Source of the DNA: Streptomyces sp. NBC_01381
GTDB taxonomy: Bacteria; Actinomycetota; Actinomycetes; Streptomycetales; Streptomycetaceae
DNA: 64,000 nucleotides
Direction: 5' to 3'
Assembly: GCF_026340305.1 (NCBI RefSeq)
Contig: NZ_JAPEPI010000004.1
Span: forward strand, 372,001 to 436,000
Position numbers and translations under genes: made by a program. Shown in pieces: positions 8,474 to 17,111 of the stretch. The notes below the pieces were generated by a model. It was given only the letters and a program-made list of their open reading frames with translations, was not told the origin of the DNA and made no database searches. Numbering within the stretch: the stretch's first letter is position 1; every line of letters starts with the position of its first letter.

Positions 8474-8739
8474 TGCATAACCTCCGTGAGGCGTATGTGG
8501 TCCTTGCAACTACGTGTGACTGCCGGGATTTGTGGTTGGTTGTGTCGGGCGCGTGGCGGGATACGTCAGTGGATTCTGGCGCGGAGGGCCGGGATGCCTG
8601 CTGACCAGCGATGTTCGACCGCTCATTCGCCGCGCGACCATTGCTCTTAAGGCGCACTTCAGCGGAAATTCATGATGGCGGGGTGGGGGATTCCGGCCGA
8701 GCTGCAACTTCCCTGACAGGCATGGCCGTATCGGATTCT

Positions 8740-9420
8740 TCAGGCCACCGTCTTGTCGTTCTGCCGGTGCACCATCTCGCCGATCCAGGTGGGTGCGTAC
8801 GGAGACGTGCAGCCCGGGGAAGTCGGGTAGTCCTTGAGCACCTGCAGGCGCTCACCGATGTCGATGGCACGGGCGCGGTGCTCGGCGTGCTCGATCCCGA
8901 TCTGGGCCAGGCAGTGGTTCATCGCCCACTGCAGGCGATTCGGGGCGTCCTTCATCTCCGCCTCGATGACGTCGAGCAGCCCGGCCAGGTCGAGGCCCTC
9001 GGGCTTCTTCGCCACGCGTTCGGTGGTCAGCGCCCAGCCGGCGCTCGCGACCACGGGATCCGGATCGGCGGACCAGGCCCGGCGCAGCTCTTCGGCGTGC
9101 GGGTTCTTCTTCACCACGTAGTTCACGAGCCAGTCGTGCACCTTGGGAGTGCGCGCCTCGCGCATCATGGCGTCCAGCGCGTCACCGTCGAACGCCTTCG
9201 GGCGGCAGATCAGCAGCGCGAGCAGCCGCGCCGCGGTGTCGTCCGTCTCCCAGAGCCGGCACGCGAGTTCCTGCTGCGTCTTCAGCCGCTTCGCGAGTGC
9301 GCGCAGCTTGCCGAGGTTCACACCGTGATCGTCACCGTGCTTCTCGTTCACCGCGCGGGCCTTCGGGTCCTCGAGCCCGGCCAGCTCGGCCATCACCTCG
9401 GCCACCATCGCCTCGGACAC
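8740..9420 (-). CDS. DNA alkylation repair-like HEAT protein (AlkD family)
   Basis: Encodes 226 residues from a GTG start. The protein is all helical: KLRALAKRLKTQQELACRLWETDDTAARLLALLI, MMREARTPKVHDWLVNYVV and NRLQWAMNHCLAQIGI match the HEAT-like helices of the AlkD/AlkC family. Members bind damaged DNA and release alkylated bases. Whether this subgroup is an active glycosylase cannot be judged by eye. It stands upstream of, and in the same direction as, the RTX gene, but with a 266-base gap. That gap holds no recognisable gene. Confidence 0.75.
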   Translation of the reverse strand: MSEAMVAEVMAELAGLEDPKARAVNEKHGDDHGVNLGKLRALAKRLKTQQELACRLWETDDTAARLLALLICRPKAFDGDALDAMMREARTPKVHDWLVNYVVKKNPHAEELRRAWSADPDPVVASAGWALTTERVAKKPEGLDLAGLLDVIEAEMKDAPNRLQWAMNHCLAQIGIEHAEHRARAIDIGERLQVLKDYPTSPGCTSPYAPTWIGEMVHRQNDKTVA

Positions 9421-9471
9421 TTCAGCCTCCTGCTTTGTTGCGTTTGCTGCGTGCGCGATTCAGCCCATGAG

Positions 9472-9503
9472 GCGGCGGTGCCCCAAGGCCGGGGCACCGC
9501 CGC
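9472..9503 (-). terminator. 13-bp stem terminator after the AraC gene
   Basis: A perfect 13-bp stem (gcggcggtgcccc, 6-nt loop, ggggcaccgccgc) lies 12 bases past the stop codon of the leftward AraC-type gene and upstream of the next leftward gene. It is a convincing intrinsic terminator of the T-less Streptomyces type. Confidence 0.85.
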
Positions 9504-9515
9504 ATCACCGTCAGG

Positions 9516-10382
9516 TCAGACCGCCGTGCGCGCCACGGGGATCCACAGCTCCGCGTCCGCCTGTGCCGCGTCCTGCGACAGGCGGGTCCGCAGGATCTCG
9601 GGGCCCGGCCGGCTCTCGTACGGGTTGGACGGGAACCACTGCGTGAACACGTCGCGCCACAGGTACTGGAGCGACTCCGGGAACGGGCCCGAGTTCTCGA
9701 AGACCGCCCAGCTACCCGCCGGGACGGTGAGCGCGTCCAGGTCCTCCGGCGCGGCGGTCGCGGTCACCACCGCGTGGTAGTAGTCGAGTTCGGTTCCCTC
9801 CGCCCGGCTCGGGTCGAGGTTGTCACTGACCCCGACGATCCCCTCCGGCTGCTGGTCGGACAGCGCGCTGATGCGCTGCATCGTCTCCGCGTCGATGCCC
9901 CGGATGAAGTCGGCGATCGCCGGATTCATCCCCACGTGGACGAGGGGGACCCGGACCTTCTTGCCGACCACCTGGAACTCGTCCTTCTCCACGACCCGGT
10001 ATCGCATGCTGCTGCTCCCTTCGACAATGAGACGGAAGGACATCCGAGGCTGAGCGTGCAGAGTGGCACCGTCCCGCCGGGCCTCGCCCGGCCCCACACC
10101 GTGTACGGCGCGGAACGCACGCGCGAACGCTTCCCCCGAGCCATAGCCGTGGCGCACGGCGATGTCCAGCAGCGTCCGCTCCCCGGCGAGCACCTCGGCG
10201 CCCGCGATGGTCAGCCGCCTGCGTCGGATGTACTCCGACAGCGAGATCCCCGCCAGCGCGGAGAACATCCGGCGGAAGTGGTACTCCGACGTCATCGCGA
10301 TCCGCGCCAGATCGGTCACCTCGATCCGCTGATCGAGATGCGACTCGATGTGATCCAGGGCCTCGTTCAGCCGCTCAAGCAC
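9516..10382 (-). CDS. AraC-type regulator with C-terminal GyrI-like effector domain
   Basis: Encodes 288 residues from a GTG start. Residues 1-105 hold the two helix-turn-helix units of AraC/XylS proteins (IEVTDLARIAMTSEYHFRRMFSALAG and TLLDIAVRHGYGSGEAFARAFRAVHGVGP). From about 120 the protein is a GyrI-like/SOUL small-molecule-binding domain (MRYRVVEKDEFQVVG ... LWIPV). This order, DNA-binding first, is that of Rob/BmrR-like sensors. It is followed by a strong terminator. Its target gene is not evident next to it. Confidence 0.9.
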   Translation of the reverse strand: MLERLNEALDHIESHLDQRIEVTDLARIAMTSEYHFRRMFSALAGISLSEYIRRRRLTIAGAEVLAGERTLLDIAVRHGYGSGEAFARAFRAVHGVGPGEARRDGATLHAQPRMSFRLIVEGSSSMRYRVVEKDEFQVVGKKVRVPLVHVGMNPAIADFIRGIDAETMQRISALSDQQPEGIVGVSDNLDPSRAEGTELDYYHAVVTATAAPEDLDALTVPAGSWAVFENSGPFPESLQYLWRDVFTQWFPSNPYESRPGPEILRTRLSQDAAQADAELWIPVARTAV

Positions 10383-10523
10383 TTCGGGCTCCTTCCCTTT
10401 ACGTCCCTCACGTTAGGAAGGCCGCACCCTGCCGGACCCGACATCCTGTGCCCGGTCCGATCGGGTGGGACAGGGCGCCGACGATCCCCCTGAGCAGCAG
10501 ATATACAGCACGCATCGCACGGC

Positions 10524-11282
10524 TCACGTGCGCAGGCGCCGGGCGATCCCGGCGTATCCCTTCTGCTCGGCGTGGTCGAGCGCGGTCACGCCGTCCTTGT
10601 CCTCGATGGACGCGTCGGCTCCGGCGTCCAGGAGGAGCCTCACCGTCTCCTGATGGTCGCGCCCGCCGTCGCCGAGGATGACGGCCTCAAGGAGCGCGGT
10701 CCAGCCGAGGTTGTTGACGTGGTCGACGTCCACATCGATGTCCGGGTTGGTGGTGACCTCCCGGATGTAGGCGACGTGGCCGTGCTCGCCGGCCGGGATG
10801 AGGGAGGTGCCGCCGTACCGGTTGAGGATCGTGTAGTCGGGGTCGGCCGCGGCCAGAGTGCGCGCCATGGCCGCGCTGCCGGTCACGCCGGTCACCAGCC
10901 ACGGAGTGTCGTGCTGCTGGTCCAGGGCGTCCGGGTCGGCCCCGGCCTCGACGAGCAGCCGGGCGGCCTCGACGTGATCGCCGGTGGCGGCCAGGAGGAG
11001 CGGCGTACGGCGGCTGCTGTCGCGGGTCTCCAGATCGGCACCCCGCTTGATGGCGCCGCGCACCGCGTCGGCGTCACCGGATCGCGCGGCGTCGAGCAGG
11101 GCCCGGCCGGCGGCCGTCTTCTTCGGCTTCGCGCTGGGGGAGGGCGAGTCGGACCGGGTGGCCGACGGCTTGCGCTCGGCGGCGGCGTCGCTGTCGGACG
11201 CGGGGCTTCCGCAGGCGGTCGCGAGCAGGCCCAGGCCGAGGAGGGGGACGAGCAGGAGGGGCGCGTGACGTGCGAAGGCCAT
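10524..11282 (-). CDS. Ankyrin-repeat lipoprotein
   Basis: Encodes 252 residues from the ATG at 11282. The N-terminus is a lipoprotein signal (LLLVPLLGLGLLATACG, lipobox Cys near residue 20). A Ser/Pro/Lys-rich linker follows. From about residue 58 come four to five ankyrin repeats, e.g. GRALLDAARSGDADAVRGAI, RRTPLLLAATGDHVEAARLL and GVTALDHAEQKGYAGIARRL. Ankyrin lipoproteins of this kind sit on the outer face of the membrane and bind proteins. The sequence shows no partner. A longer open frame upstream has no signal peptide and was rejected. Confidence 0.85.
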   Translation of the reverse strand: MAFARHAPLLLVPLLGLGLLATACGSPASDSDAAAERKPSATRSDSPSPSAKPKKTAAGRALLDAARSGDADAVRGAIKRGADLETRDSSRRTPLLLAATGDHVEAARLLVEAGADPDALDQQHDTPWLVTGVTGSAAMARTLAAADPDYTILNRYGGTSLIPAGEHGHVAYIREVTTNPDIDVDVDHVNNLGWTALLEAVILGDGGRDHQETVRLLLDAGADASIEDKDGVTALDHAEQKGYAGIARRLRT

Positions 11283-11497
11283 GGTTCCTCTTTCGGTGGG
11301 GGTGGTTGTCCTCGCCGCCTTCCTCGGCTGGTGGATCGGCATGGGCGGCGGGCCGCCATGCGCGGGCGGGGGCGTGCGATGGGCCCGCACTCCATGCTCG
11401 GGCGGTCCGGGGGCCTGAGCTGTCGCTGAACCGGATGGAGCTGCGGGGGCGTTGAGCCGACTCCTGTGTCGGCCGTTCGGTTGATGCGGGGGAGTGC

Positions 11498-11842
11498 ATG
11501 TCTGTGGTGGTGCGTGGTCACGTTGGGCGTGGTGTGGGTACGTCGTGCGGTCGCGGCCGATGTCGGGGCGTCGGCAGGTCGGGTTGCCCGACGGCCGCGG
11601 CGGGGGACAGCGGCGTCGAGGATGCGACGGTGCTGATCCTGGAGTGGCTCGGGGAGCAGGGTGTGGGGGCGATGATCCGAGTCGATGCGGAGCGCCTGCG
11701 GGACGGCCGGCCGGCGTGGACGTTCGCCGCCGGTGGTGGACCGTTGTCCGCCGGGCTGCGGGCCGACGGGGCCTCGGTTGCCGAGTGCATGGACAGGGCG
11801 CTGCTTCGGCTGCGTGAGGCCGGGCCGGCTGTTCCCTTCTGA
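11498..11842 (+). CDS. Small hypothetical protein
   Basis: Encodes 114 residues. The first 38 are Gly/Arg/Val-rich and look non-coding. The last 75 (VLILEWLGEQGVGAMIRVDAERLRDG ... CMDRALLRLREAGPAVPF) look like a real compact alpha/beta protein. The true start may therefore be a GTG nearer 11630. The gene precedes the TPR-like gene at 11914 by 71 bases on the same strand. No family was recognised with certainty. Confidence 0.5.
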   Translation: MSVVVRGHVGRGVGTSCGRGRCRGVGRSGCPTAAAGDSGVEDATVLILEWLGEQGVGAMIRVDAERLRDGRPAWTFAAGGGPLSAGLRADGASVAECMDRALLRLREAGPAVPF

Positions 11843-11913
11843 GGTTGCGCGGGGCGGCCGTTGTGTGTGGGTGATGCCTGGCAGTCGCCAGGGCCTCGCT
11901 AGGGTTCGGTCGT

Positions 11914-13380
11914 ATGACCGATCGCGTACTGGAGCTCTTGCGCGGCCGCCCCGACCTGGCCGAACTGGCCGCGTTTCCCTTCAACTTCGACGTGAGCAGG
12001 GCGTACCACGTCGAGGACGTGCACCTGGCGTCAGGTGCGTCGCTGGAGGCGATCGCCGGCGACGACACTGGCGGTACGTACTTCCTGTGCGCGGATCAGG
12101 CGGTGCTCCACGCGTCCTCAGAGGGGGACGCCGTACTGATCGCCGACAGTGTCGGGGAGGCGCTCGAGATGCTCGTCCGGTTGCCCGAGTGGTGCGAAGG
12201 GCTCACCGCCGAGCTGGACGAGGAGGGGCTGCGGGCCCAGGTGCGTGCGGGAGACGATGAAGCCCGCGAGGAGTTCGCCCCCGAACTGGACGCGCAGCGG
12301 GCCGCGTTGGTCAGTGGCCTTGGGCTGCCGGACCGGCCGCTGGTCGAGCTCTTCGCCTTGACGGAGTCGGCCGCCGGGCGCACCGAACCGGACCATGTCC
12401 TGCTCAACTCCCGTGACCTGTGCGCGTACCGGCTGCACGAGTCCTACCGGCAGTGCCTGCGCGACGTAGTCCTCGGCCCGGGGCGGGCGATCCTGGAGCG
12501 GATGCGCTCCGGCGACCTCGGCGCGCGGGAGGAGGCGGCCGCGGATCCGGTGCTCCGGGCGGGGGCGCTGCGGGCGGCGCAGTTCGACCGCCGGGACGGC
12601 GACCTGCCGTTTCTGCGTTTCCTGCTGGAGCGCGAGAATGCCGAGCGGACCGAGTCGTTCGAGGAGCAGCGGCTTACCGCGGTGTTGGTGGCGTCGTACG
12701 GGCAGGACCAGGATGTTCCGCTGCTGCGGTCGGCCTCTTGGGGGCAGGTCACCGACAGTGCCGGTGCCGTGGAGTGGGCCCGCGCCGAGGAAGCGAAGCG
12801 GCACGAGCGGGATGCGGCGGCGGAGAGCGAGTTCACCTGGATCGAGCTGGCCCACCGGCAGGGGCGCACCGAGCACGCCCGGGTCGCGCTCATCCGCCTC
12901 CTGGACGACACGGGTCCGCACGCGGACCGGCTCCGGGAACTGAGCCGCGCGCTGGAGCGCATAGGCGACCACGCACAGGCGGCCCGCGCCCAGTTCAACC
13001 TCCTCTCGCTCCAGGACACCGCATGGGACCGGGCCTCGGAGGCGTACATCCTGGCCCGCCTGGAGCGCGGCAAGGGCGACCTCGCGGCAGCGGGGCGAGC
13101 CCTGGAGCGGGCGCGCGCGGCGGTCGGTGTCGACGGCACGGCTCCGGACAGCACGGTGGCGGAGTGGCACCGCCGAGGGCTCGGCCGGCTCATCACGGAG
13201 CAGCATCTGGAGCTGACCCTGGCCGCGGTCGAGGCGGGCGACACGGAACTCGCACGGACGACGATGACCCACGGCAAGGTCCTGCTCAACACAATCGCCA
13301 AGCAGTTGGCGAAGGCACTGAGCGGCCTCTCGACACGGGCGAAGTGGGCGGTGGCGGGGCTGCGCAGCCCCGGCGCCTGA
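11914..13380 (+). CDS. Large TPR-like protein with N-terminal SUKH-like domain
   Basis: Encodes 488 residues. Residues 1-100 include ASLEAIAGDDTGGTYFLCADQAVLHASSEGDA and end in a short LPEWCEGL helix. That pattern resembles SUKH/SMI1-type immunity-like domains of Streptomyces, though this is by eye only. The rest is helical. Residues 300-430 show paired helices of TPR type (ARVALIRLLDDTGPHADRLRELSRALERIGDHAQAARAQFNLL). No enzyme motif or signal peptide is seen, so a cytoplasmic scaffold or immunity-type protein is the best guess. It is followed by the 124-bp repeat array. Confidence 0.65.
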   Translation: MTDRVLELLRGRPDLAELAAFPFNFDVSRAYHVEDVHLASGASLEAIAGDDTGGTYFLCADQAVLHASSEGDAVLIADSVGEALEMLVRLPEWCEGLTAELDEEGLRAQVRAGDDEAREEFAPELDAQRAALVSGLGLPDRPLVELFALTESAAGRTEPDHVLLNSRDLCAYRLHESYRQCLRDVVLGPGRAILERMRSGDLGAREEAAADPVLRAGALRAAQFDRRDGDLPFLRFLLERENAERTESFEEQRLTAVLVASYGQDQDVPLLRSASWGQVTDSAGAVEWARAEEAKRHERDAAAESEFTWIELAHRQGRTEHARVALIRLLDDTGPHADRLRELSRALERIGDHAQAARAQFNLLSLQDTAWDRASEAYILARLERGKGDLAAAGRALERARAAVGVDGTAPDSTVAEWHRRGLGRLITEQHLELTLAAVEAGDTELARTTMTHGKVLLNTIAKQLAKALSGLSTRAKWAVAGLRSPGA

Positions 13381-13427
13381 CGCGGAGGGATCTCCAGCGG
13401 GGAGGGGCGGGGCGGCGGCTTCCGGGC

Positions 13428-13799
13428 ATGCGGGCTTGGGTGGGTTGACGCTTCTGGGCCTGGCTGCGATCGCCTTCGGTGTGGTCTCGGGGTGGGGGTG
13501 TCGGTCCGTCGAGGTCGGTTTGTGGCGAGGAGGGGGCGTGATTGCTTCGGTGTGCGGGCTTGGGTGGGTTGACGCCTCCGGGCCTGGCCGCGATCACCTC
13601 CGGCATGGTCTCGGGCCGGGGCCGTCGGTCCGCCGAGGTCGGTCTGTGGCGGCGAGAGGGCGCGTCCGCTTCGGCATGCAGCCTCGGGTGGGCTGACGCT
13701 TCCGGGTCTGGCTGCGATCACCTTCGGCATGACCTCGGGCCTGGGTTGTCGGTCCGTCGACATCCGTCTGCGCCGATCCCAGGGCGCGCCCGCATGCAG
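13428..13799. repeat. Three imperfect 124-bp tandem repeats
   Basis: The marker gggtgggttgacg starts at 13438 and 13562, and its variant gggtgggctgacg at 13686. The period is exactly 124 bases. Each unit continues in the same order with ctgcgatc, ccttcgg, tcggtcc and cgtcga blocks, diverged by substitutions. The period is not a multiple of three, so a repeated peptide cannot be kept in one frame. The whole stretch from 13381 to 13978 carries no convincing gene. Confidence 0.85.
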
Positions 13800-13978
13800 G
13801 CAAGCGCGGGCCGACTCCTCCGGCCAAGTCCCGGCCACCTCGGCGCGAGCCCAGCTCAGGCTCGCGTCACGCCCCCGGCACCGGCCCACGCCAGCCCCAG
13901 CTGAACCGCCCGCCGCATGTCCGGATGTGACAGGGAATCGTCATTGCGGCCATTGGTGGTGGCGGTGAGGATGGGGTC

Positions 13979-14971
13979 ATGCCCACTCCGCACCGTGTCG
14001 TCATCGCGGTCTTCCCCGATGTCGATCTCCTCGACGTCACCGGCCCCGCCGAGGTCTTCGCGCTGGCCAACCGGGAGACCGCGGGCCGCGCCGGTTACCA
14101 GGTCCGCCTCGCCGGGCCCGTCGGCGGTGAGGTGCGGACTTCCGCGGGTGTGCGGATCGTGGCCGATCTCGCCTTCGGCGAGGTCGGCGGCCAGGTGGAC
14201 ACCCTGCTGGTGCCCGGCGCGGTCGACATGACCGAGGACGGCCCGGTCGCCCGCATCGACACCGACGTCGTGGACTGGGTCAAGGAGACCGCCCCGCATG
14301 CCCGGCGCGTCGCGTCGGTGTGCGTGGGCGCGCACGTCCTGGCCGCGGCCGGACTCCTCGACGGGAAGACGGCAACCACCCACTGGTCGACCGCCGCCCA
14401 GCTGGCCGCCGACCATCCTGCCGTCACGGTCGACCCGGACCCCATCTTCGTACGTACGGACCGGGGCCGGCTGTGGACCGGGGCCGGGATCAGTGCTTGC
14501 CTGGACCTCGCGCTTGCCCTGGTGGCCGAGGACCTAGGCGAGGACAGCGCGCTCGCGGTGGCCCGGCAGCTGGTGATGTACCTCAAGCGGCAGGGCGGCC
14601 AGAGCCAGTTCTCCGTACCGCTCAGCCGCCCCGCCGCCTCCCGGCGTGACATCGACGAACTGCGCCTGTGGATCGCCGATCACCTCGACGCGGATCTGTC
14701 CGCGGAGGCCTTGGCGGCCCGGATGTGCCTGAGCGAGCGGCACTTCGCCCGCGTCTTCAAACAGGAGACGGGCACAAGTACGGCCGGCTATGTCGAGGCC
14801 GCCCGAGTGGAGGCGGCCCGCCGCCTGCTCGAGACCACCGACTGCCCGCTCGACCAGGTCGCCACCGCCGCCGGGCTCGGCTCGGCGGAAACCCTGCACC
14901 GGGCGTTCAAGCGGCAGCTCGCGACCACCCCGGGGGCCTACCGCCGCCGCTTCCGCACCCAGACCACCTGA
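13979..14971 (+). CDS. GlxA-type regulator (DJ-1/PfpI domain plus AraC HTH)
   Basis: Encodes 330 residues. Residues 1-190 are a DJ-1/PfpI-like glutamine-amidotransferase fold (VVIAVFPDVDLLDVTGPAEVF; RVASVCVGAHVLAAAGLLDGKTATTHW, which holds the nucleophile-elbow cysteine). Residues 225-325 are an AraC DNA-binding domain (LSAEALAARMCLSERHFARVFKQETG and LDQVATAAGLGSAETLHRAFKR). This is the FtrA/GlxA architecture. The gene is 142 bases upstream of a cysteine hydrolase on the same strand, a frequent pairing, so that hydrolase is the likely target. Confidence 0.9.
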   Translation: MPTPHRVVIAVFPDVDLLDVTGPAEVFALANRETAGRAGYQVRLAGPVGGEVRTSAGVRIVADLAFGEVGGQVDTLLVPGAVDMTEDGPVARIDTDVVDWVKETAPHARRVASVCVGAHVLAAAGLLDGKTATTHWSTAAQLAADHPAVTVDPDPIFVRTDRGRLWTGAGISACLDLALALVAEDLGEDSALAVARQLVMYLKRQGGQSQFSVPLSRPAASRRDIDELRLWIADHLDADLSAEALAARMCLSERHFARVFKQETGTSTAGYVEAARVEAARRLLETTDCPLDQVATAAGLGSAETLHRAFKRQLATTPGAYRRRFRTQTT

Positions 14972-14992
14972 CCCTCTTCACCCAGCCACAAA

Positions 14993-15039
14993 CAGCCACA
15001 CCCATCCACACCAGCCACACCCAGCCACACCCATCCACA
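14993..15039. repeat. Short CA-rich direct repeats before hydrolase gene
   Basis: The 18-mer cagccacacccatccaca occurs at 14993-15010 and again at 15022-15039. It is embedded in a wider run of agccacac and catccac units. The run fills the space between the GlxA-type gene and the hydrolase. The RNA would be C/A-rich and largely unstructured. Confidence 0.75.
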
Positions 15040-15113
15040 TCCATCCATCTCTTCGCCGGCAGGCGAGCCCCCTGCGGCTTCGCCATGCCCTTTTCCCCTT
15101 GGAAAGGTTCCCC

Positions 15114-15737
15114 ATGAGCACGAATCAGCCTTCGACGACCCTGCGTGACGTGATCGGCCTGGACAACCAGCCGCCCCGGCTGAGCGAATCCGTCCTGATC
15201 CTGATCGACTTCCAGAACACCTACCGCAGCGGCGTCATGGCCCTGGACGGCGCCGAGCAGGCCGTCGCGGCGGGCGCCCGCCTGCTGGAGCGTGCGCGCA
15301 CCGCGGGCACCCCGGTCGTCCACGTCATCAACGACGGCGGCGAGGGCACCCCGTACGACATCCGCGCCCACATCGGGGCGATCAGCGACGAGGTAGCCCC
15401 CGTGGACGGCGAGGCCGTCGTGGTCAAGCAGTTCCCCAACTCCTTCCACCTCACGGAACTGGAGAAGACGCTCACCGAGCTCGGCGCCGCGCCGGGCAGC
15501 GGCAAGGACCTGGTCCTCGGCGGCTTCATGACGCACATGTGCGTCAACTACACGGCCCAGGGCGCCTTCAACCTCGGCTACCGGCCCACCGTCGTCGCCG
15601 AGACCACCGCCACGCGCGCCCTCGCCACACCCGACGGCGGCGTCCTGCCGGCCGCCGGCCTCCAGTCCGCCGCGCTGACCGCGATCACCGACCTGTTCGG
15701 CACGGTCGTCCCCAACGTCGAGGCCCTCCCGGCCTGA
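15114..15737 (+). CDS. Isochorismatase-like cysteine hydrolase
   Basis: Encodes 207 residues from the ATG at 15114, after a ggaaagg ribosome site. All three catalytic positions are visible: Asp in VLILIDFQNTY, Lys in VVVKQFPNSFH and the nucleophile Cys in GGFMTHMCVNYTA. The family hydrolyses amides or enol ethers such as nicotinamide, N-carbamoylsarcosine or isochorismate. The substrate here is open. The GlxA-type regulator upstream probably controls it. Note the contrast with the family member at 6863, which lacks the cysteine. Confidence 0.9.
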   Translation: MSTNQPSTTLRDVIGLDNQPPRLSESVLILIDFQNTYRSGVMALDGAEQAVAAGARLLERARTAGTPVVHVINDGGEGTPYDIRAHIGAISDEVAPVDGEAVVVKQFPNSFHLTELEKTLTELGAAPGSGKDLVLGGFMTHMCVNYTAQGAFNLGYRPTVVAETTATRALATPDGGVLPAAGLQSAALTAITDLFGTVVPNVEALPA

Positions 15738-15749
15738 AGGGCCTGAGGG

Positions 15750-16565
15750 TCACGGCTTGCGGGCGAGACCGCCGTGCTCACCAATGGGCTCCAGAGCAGG
15801 AGCGGTGCCGTCCGGCCGCCAGAGCGGGACCGAGACGACCCCGGGGTCCAGGAGCTCCAAGCCGTCGAAGAACGCCGTGATCTCGTCGACGGGACGCAGG
15901 AAGTAGGGGACGGCGCCGGTTTCGTTGTAGGCATCCTGGGCCTGCTCGTAATCGGCGTCCGTGCCCCGTGAACCGTCGTTGATGGAGAGGTGACTGCCGG
16001 ACGGCAGCCCCTCCATCAGGCGGGCGACGATGGATCGCGCCTGGTCGTAATCGGCGACGTGGCCAAGGATGTTGCTGAGGATCAGGCCCGTGGGGCGCGT
16101 GAGATCCAGCGTCTCCGCGGCCGCCGCCAGGATGCGGTCGGGGTCGGACAGATCGGCGTCGACGTAGGCGGTCGCCCCCTCCGGGGTGGAGGTGAGCAGC
16201 GCGCGGGCATGTGCGAGCACCATCGGGTCGTGGTCGACGTAGACGATCCGGGTCTCGGGAGCGAGCCGCTGGGCGACCTCATGAGTGTTGTCCCCGGTCG
16301 GCAGTCCCGTGCCGATGTCGAGGAACTGCCGGATGCCCGCGTCGTCGACCAGGTACGTGATGTTCCGGCGCAGGAAGGCGCGGCTGCTGCGGGCGATGGT
16401 GACGATGCCGGGGAAGACGGCGCTGTACGCGTCGCCTGCCGCCTCGTCGACGGCGTAGTTGTCCTTGCCGCCCAGCCAGTAGTTCCAGATCCGCGCCGAG
16501 TGCGGCACAGAGGTGTCGATCTGCTGCTGTGCCGCAGACCCGGGCGTCGTCGCGGGGTCGGTCAT
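15750..16565 (-). CDS. DUF574-type SAM methyltransferase
   Basis: Encodes 271 residues from the ATG at 16565. The start HSARIWNYWLGGKDNY and the motif-I stretch FLDIGTGLPTGDNTHEVAQ are diagnostic of the actinobacterial DUF574 (S-adenosyl methyltransferase) family, as is VYVDHDPMVLAHARALL. These proteins bind SAM through a Rossmann fold and are abundant in Streptomyces, but the methyl acceptors are unknown. Its 3-prime end faces the hydrolase gene with only 12 bases between stops. An in-frame upstream start at 16625 was rejected because the family starts at MTDP. Confidence 0.9.
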   Translation of the reverse strand: MTDPATTPGSAAQQQIDTSVPHSARIWNYWLGGKDNYAVDEAAGDAYSAVFPGIVTIARSSRAFLRRNITYLVDDAGIRQFLDIGTGLPTGDNTHEVAQRLAPETRIVYVDHDPMVLAHARALLTSTPEGATAYVDADLSDPDRILAAAAETLDLTRPTGLILSNILGHVADYDQARSIVARLMEGLPSGSHLSINDGSRGTDADYEQAQDAYNETGAVPYFLRPVDEITAFFDGLELLDPGVVSVPLWRPDGTAPALEPIGEHGGLARKP

Positions 16566-16647
16566 GGGTTCCGTCCGTCTTTCCACCGAGGCGTGAAGTG
16601 TTCCACCGCACAACCTACGTCCCAACGATCAGTGCGCGTACGCCAGT

Positions 16648-17109
16648 TCATGCAGCCGGCTTCGAAGCGGTGGCGAGCGCCGTGGCGGCGGCGTCGAGGA
16701 TGCCGCCGAACGTGTGGGTGATGATCGGCCTCGCGAGGCGCCGCGTGAGCAGCGGGCCGAGCAACGGGACGCTGACCTCGGCACGGGTGGTCCAGCGCAC
16801 CAGGGTGCCGCCGTCGACCTGCGCGAACGTCATACGGCCGATCTCGTGCCGGGCCGGCGGCAGGCTGCGCTCGACGACGTACTCGGTGGCGTACGGCGGT
16901 TCGTAGCGGGTGATGCGTTCCCGGAACCAGCCGATCAGCCAGAGGTGACTGCGCACCGCGCCGACGCCGTAGGGCGCGCCCTCGCCGCGCCGCGTCAGGC
17001 GGCAGCGCACCACCAGGGGTGAACGCGTGTAGTTGGTGGTCGTGGTGAGCCAGGCGAACACCTCCTCGACCGGGGCGGCGATGACGCGTTCGACCGTCAT
17101 GGTTTCCAT
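16648..17109 (-). CDS. SRPBCC-fold (polyketide cyclase/START-like) protein
   Basis: Encodes 153 residues from the ATG at 17109. The opening MTVERVIAAPVEEVFAWLTTTTNY is the SRPBCC signature. Later parts alternate short strands (VVRCRLTRRGEG, TLVRWTTRAEVSVP) and end with the long C-terminal helix (FGGILDAAATALATASK). The fold binds hydrophobic ligands. The gene starts two bases after the ECF41 sigma gene stop codon, so it is translationally coupled and is the likely effector or target of that sigma factor. Confidence 0.85.
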   Translation of the reverse strand: METMTVERVIAAPVEEVFAWLTTTTNYTRSPLVVRCRLTRRGEGAPYGVGAVRSHLWLIGWFRERITRYEPPYATEYVVERSLPPARHEIGRMTFAQVDGGTLVRWTTRAEVSVPLLGPLLTRRLARPIITHTFGGILDAAATALATASKPAA

Positions 17110-17111
17110 GG

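Noticed and set aside
12444..13889. A reverse frame of 481 codons that runs through the 124-bp repeats
   Set aside because: The repeat period is 3n+1, so the translated units do not match each other in one frame. The rest is antisense to the TPR-like gene.
14972..15113. Possible CRISPR-like array before the hydrolase gene
   Set aside because: The CA-rich units are only partly repeated and have no unique spacers of even length, and no cas gene is present.
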